Origin: Brevibacillus porteri
GTDB lineage: Bacteria; Bacillota; Bacilli; Brevibacillales; Brevibacillaceae
Assembly: GCF_003013475.1 (NCBI RefSeq)
Contig: NZ_PXZO01000007.1
Span: 37,426-101,425, forward strand
Length of the DNA stretch: 64,000 nucleotides
Direction: 5' to 3'
Of the stretch, positions 47,242 through 55,576 are shown piece by piece. The position numbers and the translations under genes are program-made. Below the pieces are notes generated by a model. The model was not told the origin of the DNA, did not search any database, and saw only the letters and a list, made by a program, of their open reading frames with translations. Numbering within the stretch: position 1 is the first letter of the stretch; every line of letters starts with the position of its first letter.

Positions 47242-48027
47242 TTGAAAAGACGATGGATCAAAAGCTTGTTGATCGGGATTAGCTTGTTGCTTACAAGTGC
47301 CTTGCCAGTTGACTCGATTATGGCCTCACCAGATCACCCGTACCATTTTGGATTTAAAAAGAGCAAGAATGGTCAGTTACCCTCTATTAACGAGGAAGGC
47401 TTTAAAGGCATTGTGGATCGTCACGGTGCGGTTTTTTTAGGGGATACCACGAAAAAAGAGCTTTACTTGACGTTTGATAACGGTTATGAAAACGGCTTTA
47501 CACCCAAGATTTTAGATACACTTGTCGCGAAAAAAGTCCCTGCCATTTTCTTTGTGACAGGGCACTTTGTGAAGGAACAGCCCGAGTTGTTAAAGCGAAT
47601 GGCGCAAGAGGGACATCTGATCGGCAACCATTCCTGGAGCCATCCCGATATGACAACCGTATCGAATCAGAAAATCAAAGACGAACTGACGAAAGTAAGC
47701 GATGCAGTCCAGCATGTGACCGGACAAGCTAACATGCGTTACTTGCGACCTCCTAGAGGAATTTTCAGCGATCGCACACTTGCTGTAACCAAAGATATGG
47801 GCTATACCAATGTTTTTTGGTCGATCGCCTATAAAGATTGGGATACCAAAGTCCAGCGGGGGGCAAAATATGCCTATGATAGCGTGATGGCTCAATTGCA
47901 TCCTGGCGCTGTCATTCTGCTCCATTCTGTCTCCAAAGACAATGCAGAGGCACTCGGGATGATGATCGATGAAGCACGCAAGCAAGGCTATGAATTCAAG
48001 AGCTTGGAGCAGCTTCCGAAAAAGTAG
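47242..48027 (+). CDS. pdaA: PdaA-type delta-lactam polysaccharide deacetylase
   Basis: 261 residues from the TTG at 47242 (GGGAG nine bases upstream). Signal peptide, then the NodB-type deacetylase domain with TFDNGYENG (active-site Asp with Asn in place of the second Asp, as in PdaA), GNHSWSHPDMT metal motif, RPPRGIFS and LLHSVSKDN. In B. subtilis PdaA removes N-acetyl from muramic acid so that muramic delta-lactam can form in the spore cortex, which is needed for germination. This fits the spore theme. A terminator follows. Confidence 0.92.
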   Translation: MKRRWIKSLLIGISLLLTSALPVDSIMASPDHPYHFGFKKSKNGQLPSINEEGFKGIVDRHGAVFLGDTTKKELYLTFDNGYENGFTPKILDTLVAKKVPAIFFVTGHFVKEQPELLKRMAQEGHLIGNHSWSHPDMTTVSNQKIKDELTKVSDAVQHVTGQANMRYLRPPRGIFSDRTLAVTKDMGYTNVFWSIAYKDWDTKVQRGAKYAYDSVMAQLHPGAVILLHSVSKDNAEALGMMIDEARKQGYEFKSLEQLPKK

Positions 48028-48050
48028 TGCAAGCCCTTCCTTTTGCAAGC

Positions 48051-48096
48051 AAAAACTCCCGCTGCTTCGCATGTGCAAAGCGCGGGAGTTTTTTGG
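48051..48096. terminator. Bidirectional terminator between pdaA and aspA
   Basis: AAACTCCCGC..GCGGGAGTTTT hairpin with A-run and T-run flanks between the convergent pdaA and aspA genes. Confidence 0.88.
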
Positions 48097-48097
48097 T

Positions 48098-49522
48098 TTA
48101 GTCGCGATCCAGCAAGGATGCTCCAGCAATACCTGGATGAGTCATTTCAAATGGATCGAGAATCAGATCCAGCTCCTCTTCTGTCAGTACATTGTGTTGC
48201 AAGCACAGCTCACGTACAGACTTTCCTGTCAAAATGGCTTCGCGGGCAATGCGTGCAGCAGTCTCATATCCGAGATGAGGATTCACCGCAGTGATGACGC
48301 CTACGCTTTTTTCGACGTATTCTTTCATGCGCTCGCGATTTGCTTCGATTCCTTCCAAGCAGTGACGCGTAAAGACATCGAATGCATTGTCCATAATGCT
48401 GATCGATTGCAGCAAGTTGAAGACAAGCACAGGCTCCATAACGTTCAGTTCTAGCTGACCTGCCTCGGAAGCCAAACAAATCGTATGGTCATTTCCGATG
48501 ACCTGAAACGCTACTTGGTTGATGAGTTCTGCCATGACAGGATTGACTTTTCCTGGCATAATCGAAGAGCCTGGCTGACGTGCTGGCAAGGAGATTTCTC
48601 CCAGTCCAGCTCGAGGTCCTGATGCCATCAAACGCAAGTCATTTGCGATTTTAGACATATTCATCATACAAACTTTCAGTGCTGCTGATACTTCTGTGTA
48701 CGCATCTGTGTTTTGTGTCGCATCCACGAGATGCTCCGCACCTGTCAGCGGGAAGCCTGTGATATCGGCAAGATGCTTGACTACTGTTGTAATGTAACGA
48801 GGGTCAGCATTTAAACCCGTTCCTACCGCAGTCGCTCCCATATTCACTTCGTACAAATGCTGACGAGATTGCTTGATACGCTTGATGTCGCGCTCAAGCA
48901 CTCGACGGTATGCTTCGAATTCTTGGCCCAAGCGAATCGGAACCGCATCCTGCAAATGCGTTCTGCCCATTTTAATGACATCATCGAATTCTTTTGCTTT
49001 TTGGCCAAATGCATCATGCATCTTATCCATCGTCACGAGCAGCTTTTCCAACAGAGTAAGTGTTGAAATATGAATCGCTGTCGGGAAAGCATCATTGGTA
49101 GACTGAGACATGTTGACATGTGTATTTGGGCTGAGGTGGAAATAATCTCCTTTTTTCTCACCTAGCATCTCAAGACCGCGGTTCGCGATCACTTCGTTGG
49201 CATTCATATTGATCGAAGTACCTGCTCCACCCTGGATCGGATCGACGATAAATTGATCATGCCATTTTCCTTGCATGATTTCTTCCGCCGCAGCGACAAT
49301 TGCATTTCCTAGCCGCGGATTCAATCTGGAAACTTCCATATTTGCCATCGCAGCTGCTTTTTTTACCATTGCCATTGCATTGATGAGGGAAAAATGAAGA
49401 CGATACCCGGTGATTGGGAAGTTTTCCGTTGCTCGCATCGTTTGCACGCCATAATAAGCATCTACTGGAATTTGCTTCTCGCCAAGAAAGTCTTTTTCCA
49501 CTCGAAACGTCTGTTGTTCCAT
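48098..49522 (-). CDS. aspA: Aspartate ammonia-lyase
   Basis: 474 residues. The fumarase/aspartase signature GSSIMPGKVNPVMAE is complete, and the active-site regions TSxNMNAN (GTSINMNANEVIA) and MSQSTNDAFPTA match aspartase. It deaminates aspartate to fumarate in the cytoplasm. A class II fumarase is the alternative, but the N-terminal FRVEKDFLGEKQIPVDAYYGVQT favours aspartase. Single gene here, not with ansA/ansB. Confidence 0.92.
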   Translation of the reverse strand: MEQQTFRVEKDFLGEKQIPVDAYYGVQTMRATENFPITGYRLHFSLINAMAMVKKAAAMANMEVSRLNPRLGNAIVAAAEEIMQGKWHDQFIVDPIQGGAGTSINMNANEVIANRGLEMLGEKKGDYFHLSPNTHVNMSQSTNDAFPTAIHISTLTLLEKLLVTMDKMHDAFGQKAKEFDDVIKMGRTHLQDAVPIRLGQEFEAYRRVLERDIKRIKQSRQHLYEVNMGATAVGTGLNADPRYITTVVKHLADITGFPLTGAEHLVDATQNTDAYTEVSAALKVCMMNMSKIANDLRLMASGPRAGLGEISLPARQPGSSIMPGKVNPVMAELINQVAFQVIGNDHTICLASEAGQLELNVMEPVLVFNLLQSISIMDNAFDVFTRHCLEGIEANRERMKEYVEKSVGVITAVNPHLGYETAARIAREAILTGKSVRELCLQHNVLTEEELDLILDPFEMTHPGIAGASLLDRD

Positions 49523-49681
49523 TCTTATCAGACCAGCCTTCTAGGAATAATGGTTGCTACTTCCTCTCCATTCTATCACAGTTTGATGCAGGAAGACTCA
49601 TCCACCTGAAACACTATTATTTGTTTTTACGTCTTACTATTTGTAGGTACCAATTCATACCAGACAGAATCGAGGGATACC

Positions 49682-50191
49682 ATGAAAAAACTGCTTTTGC
49701 TGCTGTTGACGATTGGCTTGCTGCAAGGATGCACGAGTAGCACAGATAGCCCTTCCACTCCAACAGAACAACAGAAGCCACCCGTTGCAGCCGAACCCGA
49801 GACACCTGCTTCTGAGCCACCCGCAACCACGCAACCACCTACAACGCCTGAGAAGCCACCAACGGAACAACCAACTCAACAAGAGACTGTCTATGCCAAT
49901 GACATTTTCCGCAATGTCACTGTGAAGAAAACCGCCCAAGACACGTTTGAAATCAAAGGACAGGCGAGCGTGTTCGAAGCAGTACTCAATTATGTTGTAG
50001 AAGATGGGCATAACGAGCTGACGCAAGGTTCCGTGCAGGCTACGACCGCTGCTCCTGATTGGGGAGATTTTACCCATACACTGAAAGTGAAAAAAGCGGA
50101 GCCGAACAGCACACTGACACTGATCTTGTTTGAAACAAGTATGAAAGACGGCAGCCGAAGAATGGAACTCATCATTCCGCTCCCGGAATAA
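49682..50191 (+). CDS. Lipoprotein with Gmad2 immunoglobulin-like domain
   Basis: 169 residues from the ATG at 49682 (GAGG six bases upstream). The lipobox LLQGC is followed by a Pro/Thr/Glu-rich linker (about 20-67) and a C-terminal beta domain (about 72-168) with the Gmad2 pattern (VFEAVLNYVVEDGHNELTQGSVQAT..WGDFTHTLKV). Gmad2 domains occur on exported proteins of sporulation and germination. The linker is nearly all Pro, Thr and Glu and would span the wall. Possibly surface exposed. No operon partner. Confidence 0.82.
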   Translation: MKKLLLLLLTIGLLQGCTSSTDSPSTPTEQQKPPVAAEPETPASEPPATTQPPTTPEKPPTEQPTQQETVYANDIFRNVTVKKTAQDTFEIKGQASVFEAVLNYVVEDGHNELTQGSVQATTAAPDWGDFTHTLKVKKAEPNSTLTLILFETSMKDGSRRMELIIPLPE

Positions 50192-50195
50192 GGCC

Positions 50196-50237
50196 TGCAA
50201 AAAAACCAGGCCCTCTCTATTGAAAAGAGAGGGCCTG
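50196..50237 (-). terminator. Terminator of the 39-residue zinc-ribbon gene
   Basis: CAGGCCCTCTCT/AGAGAGGGCCTG perfect 12-base stem; the plus-strand left side is A-rich, so the leftward transcript ends in a T-run. It fits the small minus-strand gene at 50301-50420. Confidence 0.82.
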
Positions 50238-50300
50238 ATTGAAAGGGTCTATTATTAGATAGCAGTAGACAGTCAGCTGCCGTATGCCTTGCTGTTACTT

Positions 50301-50420
50301 TTACTCGCTTTTTTCTTCCTTGAAGCATTCCATGCAGAGCGCACCATTGTTCTCGATTTCATACTCGGTCAAGCGAACCTGGCAAGACTTGCATTGTTTT
50401 TCCGTGAGCACTAAGTTCAA
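50301..50420 (-). CDS. 39-residue double-CxxC zinc-ribbon protein
   Basis: A short gene translated by eye: it starts with TTG at 50420, eight bases after an AGGAG site, and stops with TAA at 50301. The product has two Cys pairs, CKSC (positions 10-13) and CMEC (29-32), 15 residues apart, with charged residues elsewhere. This is a typical four-Cys zinc ribbon of a small unknown protein. It ends before a terminator on the same strand. Function not known. Confidence 0.7.
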   Translation of the reverse strand: MNLVLTEKQCKSCQVRLTEYEIENNGALCMECFKEEKSE

Positions 50421-50554
50421 GACTATAACTCCTCTCAATGATGTAACGTAGTCTATTTATATTATAACCAAAGATTTATATCATACAAATAGCTATCTGT
50501 TAAAATTTCGTGAATTTTCAAATATAAAAAATAATAAACAAAGAGGAGATCATT

Positions 50555-51301
50555 ATGACCTCACCCTATTTTTCACTTTTTCTGACAGGGGAGCCGTTTC
50601 GGCTGTTTTCTACTTCTCACGTTATCACCTTGATTCTAGTACTCTGTCTGGTCGTGTTCACCTATTTATTTCGGCAAAAACTCCAAGTCCCGACAAATCG
50701 ACTCGCCACACGTTACGTACTTGCGGGTGTCTTGCTCTTGTCAGAGGTTTGTTATCAGCTTTGGCATGTTTATACCGAGAGCTGGACGGCTGCTTACACA
50801 TTGCCCTTGCAGCTGTGTAGCGTGACCCTCCTCCTTTCTGCCATGATGCTGATGACGAGAAGTTACGGGCTGTATGAGATTACGTTTTTTGCAGGAATTG
50901 GCGGAGCCATGCAGGCACTGCTTACCCCCGAGTTGTTTTATCCATTTCCGCATTTTCGCTTTGTGCATTTTTTTGTAGCCCACGCGGGAATCGTCCTTGC
51001 TTGCCTATACATGACGTGGATAGAAGGCTACCGTCCGACTGTCCGTTCGATTGGGAAAACGATGGGCTTTTTAAACCTGCTTTTGCTCGTCGCACTTTTC
51101 GTCAACCATTGGACCGGCGGAAATTACTTATTTGTCTCGCGCAAACCGGACAATCCCAGTCTGATCGACTTTTTGGGCCCGTATCCGTGGTACATCGTAT
51201 CGTTGGAAGGAGTAGCTCTCGTGTTGTTTTTCTTGTTGTACCTGCCCTTTATCCGAAAGCAGCCGTTGGCGAAGGAAGTCAGGAGCGATTTGTCTGTCTG
51301 A
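50555..51301 (+). CDS. ywaF: TIGR02206/YwaF-like integral membrane protein
   Basis: 248 residues from the ATG at 50555 (AGAGGAG upstream). About seven membrane helices with the pattern YTLPLQLCSVTLLLSAMML and FVHFFVAHAGIVLACLYM, characteristic of the YwaF (TIGR02206) family. Function unknown. It converges tail to tail with the LysR gene, with one base between the stops. Confidence 0.88.
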   Translation: MTSPYFSLFLTGEPFRLFSTSHVITLILVLCLVVFTYLFRQKLQVPTNRLATRYVLAGVLLLSEVCYQLWHVYTESWTAAYTLPLQLCSVTLLLSAMMLMTRSYGLYEITFFAGIGGAMQALLTPELFYPFPHFRFVHFFVAHAGIVLACLYMTWIEGYRPTVRSIGKTMGFLNLLLLVALFVNHWTGGNYLFVSRKPDNPSLIDFLGPYPWYIVSLEGVALVLFFLLYLPFIRKQPLAKEVRSDLSV

Positions 51302-51302
51302 A

Positions 51303-52181
51303 TTACGCCTGCTGCTCGTTTACCCATTCGGTAACAAATTGCAAGAAGCGTTTGGCAGCCGGTGACTGCTTGGAAAAAGAGGTTGCTGCCACCCCGAGCG
51401 AACGGTAATGCTCCCCTTCAAGCGGGATCATCCGGATATTTGCAGGCAAGCGGAACAAAATCATTTCCGGAAGGATACTGATCCCGAGCCCATTTTGCAC
51501 CATGGCAATAATCGCATGATCATCTCCTACTTCATATTTGATTAGCGGCTCGATCTGATACTGGGCCAGCAAGCGCTGTATATCATTGTCACAGCCCGTC
51601 TTCGGCATGATAAATGTCTCTTCGGCCAATCGGCTCACATGCACCCGCTCCTCTTTGTAGAGCGGGTGTTCCTCTGTCACCAGCAAATACATCTGATCCT
51701 TTTTCAAAGGAATACATTCCAAATCCTCTGTTGTCGGCAAGGAGACGAAGCCGAAATCAATCTCTCCGGTTTGAATCCAGCTCTCAATTCCATCGTAATA
51801 CCCTTCCATCAGCTTAATCTCGATCGCCGGATATTGATCTTGAAACCGTTTGAGAATACCGGGAAGCCATTGCGTGGATACACTCGTAAACGTTCCAATT
51901 CTCACCGTCCCGACCTCCAACCCATTGATGGCAAACACCTCTTGTTTCATCCGCTCATGACAGCGCAAGGTCTCGCGCATGTAGGGAAGCAGTCGCTCCC
52001 CATTACTCGTGAGGCTAATACCTGACCGTCCTCTGGTCAAAAGTGAAAACCCAAATTCCCGCTCCAGACTCGCAATCGCATGACTGATCGCTGATTGTGT
52101 CAGACCTAGTATTTCTCCAGCTTTGGTTAAGCTCCCCGACTCAATAACGGTGATCACTACCTCAAACTTGTTCAAACTCAC
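51303..52181 (-). CDS. LysR family transcriptional regulator
   Basis: 292 residues from the GTG at 52181; a TTG at 52175 with AAGG six bases upstream is possible. The helix-turn-helix (about 18-38) reads TKAGEILGLTQSAISHAIASLE, and the effector domain starts near 90 (VRIGTFTSVSTQWLPGIL). It is divergent from an EamA exporter gene, and a perfect T-N11-A palindrome lies between them. It probably controls that exporter. Confidence 0.9.
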   Translation of the reverse strand: MSLNKFEVVITVIESGSLTKAGEILGLTQSAISHAIASLEREFGFSLLTRGRSGISLTSNGERLLPYMRETLRCHERMKQEVFAINGLEVGTVRIGTFTSVSTQWLPGILKRFQDQYPAIEIKLMEGYYDGIESWIQTGEIDFGFVSLPTTEDLECIPLKKDQMYLLVTEEHPLYKEERVHVSRLAEETFIMPKTGCDNDIQRLLAQYQIEPLIKYEVGDDHAIIAMVQNGLGISILPEMILFRLPANIRMIPLEGEHYRSLGVAATSFSKQSPAAKRFLQFVTEWVNEQQA

Positions 52182-52200
52182 CCTTCTTCGTCCCCTTTAC

Positions 52201-52215
52201 ATGAATCTGATTCAT
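52201..52215. promoter_or_regulatory. LysR-type operator between LysR and EamA genes
   Basis: ATGAATC-T-GATTCAT is a perfect palindrome with the LTTR spacing T-N11-A (52202-52214). A half site ATTCAT follows at 52232-52237, and a -10-like TATACT at 52261-52266 leads to the EamA gene. It is the likely recognition site of the LysR protein, though not shown. Confidence 0.65.
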
Positions 52216-52326
52216 GAAAATCATCACAAACATTCATTTTTCTTATTTAAACGATACTCGTATACTGTTTATGGCGCAACACTGATTAGGACCCGCTTTT
52301 TCCCGGGCAAGGAGGCTTATCCCAAC

Positions 52327-53223
52327 ATGAAACCGCAAGTGAAAGCCGATTTGGCTATGATTTTGGTCACCCTGTTTTGGGGAACCTCGTATGTGTTTAT
52401 GCAAATGGGATTGAAGGATTTGGAGACTTTCAATCTGATCGGTGTCCGCTTTGGCATTGCTTTTATACTCGCAGCTGCCTTGTTCCACAAACGCTTGCGT
52501 AGCACGAATCGAAAAACATTGCTCCATGCATTCGTACTCGGTGCGCTCCTTTTCGGGGTTTTTGCCACCATCACGAACGGAGTGAAATCAACGACAGCTT
52601 CCCAGGCAGGCTTTCTCGTTAGCTTGACCGTTATCTTTGTTCCGCTCTTATCTATTCTTTTGAGAAACCGTCCCGAAAAAAGAGTCTTTGTCGGCGCTGG
52701 ACTGGCCATGATCGGCATCGGCCTGCTCACACTAAGCGCTGAATTTCGCATCAGCCAAGGAGATCTTCTGTGCATCGCTGGTGCTCTCTTTTACGCTACA
52801 CATATTACCGTAACAGGCCGATGGGCCAATCAATCGGATACGATCCAGTTAGGGATTTATCAGCTTGGTTTTACGGCACTGTTGGGCATTGTTTTTTCTT
52901 TTGCGTTGGAGACTCCCACATTGCCGCAGACGACAGAGGCTTGGATCGCCGTGCTCGCCCTTAGCGTATTGTGCAGTGCAATTGGCTTTGTCGTTCAAAC
53001 GGTGGCCCAAAAATATACGACCGCCACGCACACGGGTGTTATTTTTTCCTTGGAGCCAGTCTTCGCTGCCCTGTTTGCCTTCTTGGTTACAGGCGAAACA
53101 TTGTCTGTTCGCGGGTACATAGGCGCAGGTCTCGTATTGATCAGTGTGCTGATTGCGGAAATCGATGTGAAGAGCTTGCTGCGCGGAAAGCAGCTGACAA
53201 AAAACCCGACTCACTCATCCTGA
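52327..53223 (+). CDS. EamA/DMT family transporter
   Basis: 298 residues from the ATG at 52327 (AAGGAGG eleven bases upstream). Ten membrane helices in two EamA halves: ILVTLFWGTSYVFMQMGL in the first and GALFYATHITVTGRWANQ in the second. Family members export metabolites or amino acids. The substrate is unknown. Regulated by the divergent LysR gene, inferred. A terminator overlaps the end. Confidence 0.88.
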   Translation: MKPQVKADLAMILVTLFWGTSYVFMQMGLKDLETFNLIGVRFGIAFILAAALFHKRLRSTNRKTLLHAFVLGALLFGVFATITNGVKSTTASQAGFLVSLTVIFVPLLSILLRNRPEKRVFVGAGLAMIGIGLLTLSAEFRISQGDLLCIAGALFYATHITVTGRWANQSDTIQLGIYQLGFTALLGIVFSFALETPTLPQTTEAWIAVLALSVLCSAIGFVVQTVAQKYTTATHTGVIFSLEPVFAALFAFLVTGETLSVRGYIGAGLVLISVLIAEIDVKSLLRGKQLTKNPTHSS

Positions 53224-53233
53224 GCCGGGTTTT
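53199..53233 (+). terminator. Terminator of the EamA gene
   Basis: AAAACCCGACTCA/TGAGCCGGGTTTT hairpin with one mismatch and an A-run/T-run pair, spanning the stop codon of the EamA gene. Confidence 0.8.
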
Positions 53234-53315
53234 GCGTATGGGTTATGCAAGAGAGCAATCTGAAAGAAATCCACGCCTGATTTATTTGCTATGATGGAAA
53301 AAATGAGGGATGGAC

Positions 53316-53669
53316 ATGAACCAAAACTACGAATCAAATAAAATCGCAACGCAAGTAGGCGAATGCGCGATTGTGATCACCCGTGTATTTGATGCTCCAC
53401 GCGATCTTGTGTTTGATGCTTGGACGAAAGAGGAGAACCTGTCGAAATGGTGGGGGCCTCGAGGTTTTACGACGACTTCTCAGAAGTTTGATCTAAAACC
53501 GGGCGGTACATGGCAGTTTATCATGCACGGTCCTGATGGCGTTGATTTTCCCAATACCAACGTCTTTGTCGAGGTCGTTAAACTCGAGCGAATCGTCTTC
53601 AAACATACTGTGTTTCCTCATTTTCTAGCGACCGCCATCTTTGAGGATCTGGATGGCAAGTATGTCTGA
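53316..53669 (+). CDS. AHSA1/SRPBCC family protein, C-terminally short
   Basis: 117 residues from the ATG at 53316 (GAGGG six bases upstream). The first 105 residues match the AHSA1 (START-like) family: RVFDAPRDLVFDAWTKEENLSKWWGPRGFTT and RIVFKHTVFPHFLATAIFED. Relatives are about 150-160 residues and end with a long helix; here the frame ends in TGA right after DGKYV, before the last strand and helix. It may be a truncated pseudogene or a short form. No frameshift restoring the missing helix is obvious in the 90 bases that follow. Confidence 0.7.
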   Translation: MNQNYESNKIATQVGECAIVITRVFDAPRDLVFDAWTKEENLSKWWGPRGFTTTSQKFDLKPGGTWQFIMHGPDGVDFPNTNVFVEVVKLERIVFKHTVFPHFLATAIFEDLDGKYV

Positions 53670-53685
53670 AAAGTAGATCGTTCAA

Positions 53686-53735
53686 TAAAACAGCGGCAAT
53701 CCAGGACTTTACTTTCTTGTCCAGGGCAGCCGCTG
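53686..53735 (-). terminator. Terminator of the amidohydrolase gene
   Basis: AGCGGC..GGAC loop GTCC..GCCGCT, a two-part stem; on the minus strand followed by GTTTTATT. It lies 23 bases after the amidohydrolase stop. Confidence 0.7.
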
Positions 53736-53757
53736 CTCTGATTTTCGGGTTATGTTT

Positions 53758-55356
53758 TCAAGACGTGTAGCAAACTGTTCCGCCAATGATGGTCATCATG
53801 ACCTTTGTCGAAAGCAGCTCGTCTGGATCGATGGCAAACAGGTCTTTGGAATAGACGGTCATATCCGCGTATTTTCCACGAGACAGCGTACCTTTGACAT
53901 GATCTTCGTTCGTCACCTGTGCACTGCCCAATGTAAACAGATGAATCGCTTCCTCCATCGTCAGTTTTTCTTGCGGGAAGTACCCATCGTGTGTTTCCCC
54001 TGGTGCTTTGCGCGTGACCGCTGCGTGTATCCCCAACAGAGGATCGATTGGCTCTACCGGTGTATCCGAGCCCGCAGCGCAAATGATTCCGTAATCCATC
54101 ATCGTTTTCCAGATGTACGAGTGTTGAATCCGCTCCTGCCCAACGCGATCCATCACCCAAGGGAAGTCTCCTGCAAGAAAACGCGGTTGGATATCTGCGA
54201 TCCGATGCGGATGCTTCAAGCGGTCCAGCAGGTCCGGCCGCAAGATTTGTGTGTGTATGAGGCGGTCTCGATAGGCGACTGCCGGGAACTGATCCAAGCT
54301 GTCCAGCACCATTTCCAGTGCTTTGTCGCCAATGGTGTGTACGGCAATAGGCATCCCCAGTTCACGTGCTTGGCGAACCAGCTCTGTCAGCTCGTCTTGC
54401 TCATGCACAGGATAACCGCTGGTACTCGGATCATCAGCGTACGGAGCTGACAGGTAAGCCGTCCTGCGTCCTAATGCCCCATCTGCAAAAATTTTCACCG
54501 CACCGATTTGCACATGAGCGTTTCCATAGCCTGCCGTCATGTTTAAGTCGCGCAGCTCATGCATATGCGGATAGAAGACCAGCAGGTTGCTGCGCAGCGC
54601 AAGCTCTTCGCCATTGATGAGCTCATCATAGAGCCGATACGTTTGCGCAAGTCCGCCCAATTCACGCAAATCCTCCGTATGTGCCCCTGTCAATCCATGC
54701 GCCATTGCATAGCGAATCGAGCTGCGCAGGCTTTGCTTCAACTGATCGTAGTCAGGTCTTGGAATATGCTTCGTAATCAGGTTGGAGGCAGTTTCTAATA
54801 GCATACCCGTTGGCTTTCCGCTCACAGGATCATGTACAATGACTCCCCCCGCAGGCACCTCCATGTCACGATGATAGCCACATTGCTCCAATGCCTTGCT
54901 GTTGACCAGATTCGCATGTCCACATATTCGTGCCAGAAGAATCGGGCAATGCGGTGCAGCTTGATCAAGCTCTTCAATGGTAGGAATGCCGCCCCCATCC
55001 GCGAACAAATTCTCATCCCAGCCGTAGCCTTGTATCCACGTATTTTCAGGTGTGGCTTGCGCTTTTTCTTTTAAGAGAAACAGCATCTCGTCCTTAGAGC
55101 GAGCTTTGCTCAAATCCAGCTGCAAAAAGGTGAGACCGAGCCATCCCAAGTGCAGGTGGCTGTCAATCAATCCCGGGGTAGCGGTACATCCTTGCAAATC
55201 AACGACCGTTGCATCACTGCCTCCGTATTGAAGAAGCATGTCCGCATCGCTGCCCAAGTCATGGACAATTCCATCCCGAACGACCAGTGCTTGTACGAAC
55301 AAATGCTTGGAATCTCCTGTGTAAATGCGTCCATTTCTGAAAATGGTTGTCGCCAT
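53758..55356 (-). CDS. YtcJ-like metal-dependent amidohydrolase
   Basis: 532 residues. It has the amidohydrolase-3 pattern: DSHLHLG metal motif near residue 65, HTIGDKA with a metal His, and PVEPIDPLLGIHAAVTR near the end, as in NfdA/YtcJ. These act on N-substituted formamides or similar amides; the true substrate is unknown. The N- and C-terminal parts form the composite beta-sandwich. Single gene with a terminator behind it. Confidence 0.88.
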   Translation of the reverse strand: MATTIFRNGRIYTGDSKHLFVQALVVRDGIVHDLGSDADMLLQYGGSDATVVDLQGCTATPGLIDSHLHLGWLGLTFLQLDLSKARSKDEMLFLLKEKAQATPENTWIQGYGWDENLFADGGGIPTIEELDQAAPHCPILLARICGHANLVNSKALEQCGYHRDMEVPAGGVIVHDPVSGKPTGMLLETASNLITKHIPRPDYDQLKQSLRSSIRYAMAHGLTGAHTEDLRELGGLAQTYRLYDELINGEELALRSNLLVFYPHMHELRDLNMTAGYGNAHVQIGAVKIFADGALGRRTAYLSAPYADDPSTSGYPVHEQDELTELVRQARELGMPIAVHTIGDKALEMVLDSLDQFPAVAYRDRLIHTQILRPDLLDRLKHPHRIADIQPRFLAGDFPWVMDRVGQERIQHSYIWKTMMDYGIICAAGSDTPVEPIDPLLGIHAAVTRKAPGETHDGYFPQEKLTMEEAIHLFTLGSAQVTNEDHVKGTLSRGKYADMTVYSKDLFAIDPDELLSTKVMMTIIGGTVCYTS

Positions 55357-55576
55357 CTCGTGACCTCTTTTCTGTTCGCTTCTGTATTTTCGTATGCCTA
55401 TCCTCTCTTAATTTGTTTGCTGCTAGTCGTTTTCCTCCCTGAAATGAAATAACGTTCAAAAAATTGCGATCTTCGCTTTTCATTTGGGAAAACATGGTGC
55501 TTACTCACTTTCCTGTTGAAAGCAGCAGCGGTAGGGCACGTTATGTTCATGTCCTATTTTTGCGCGGAGGGAACGT

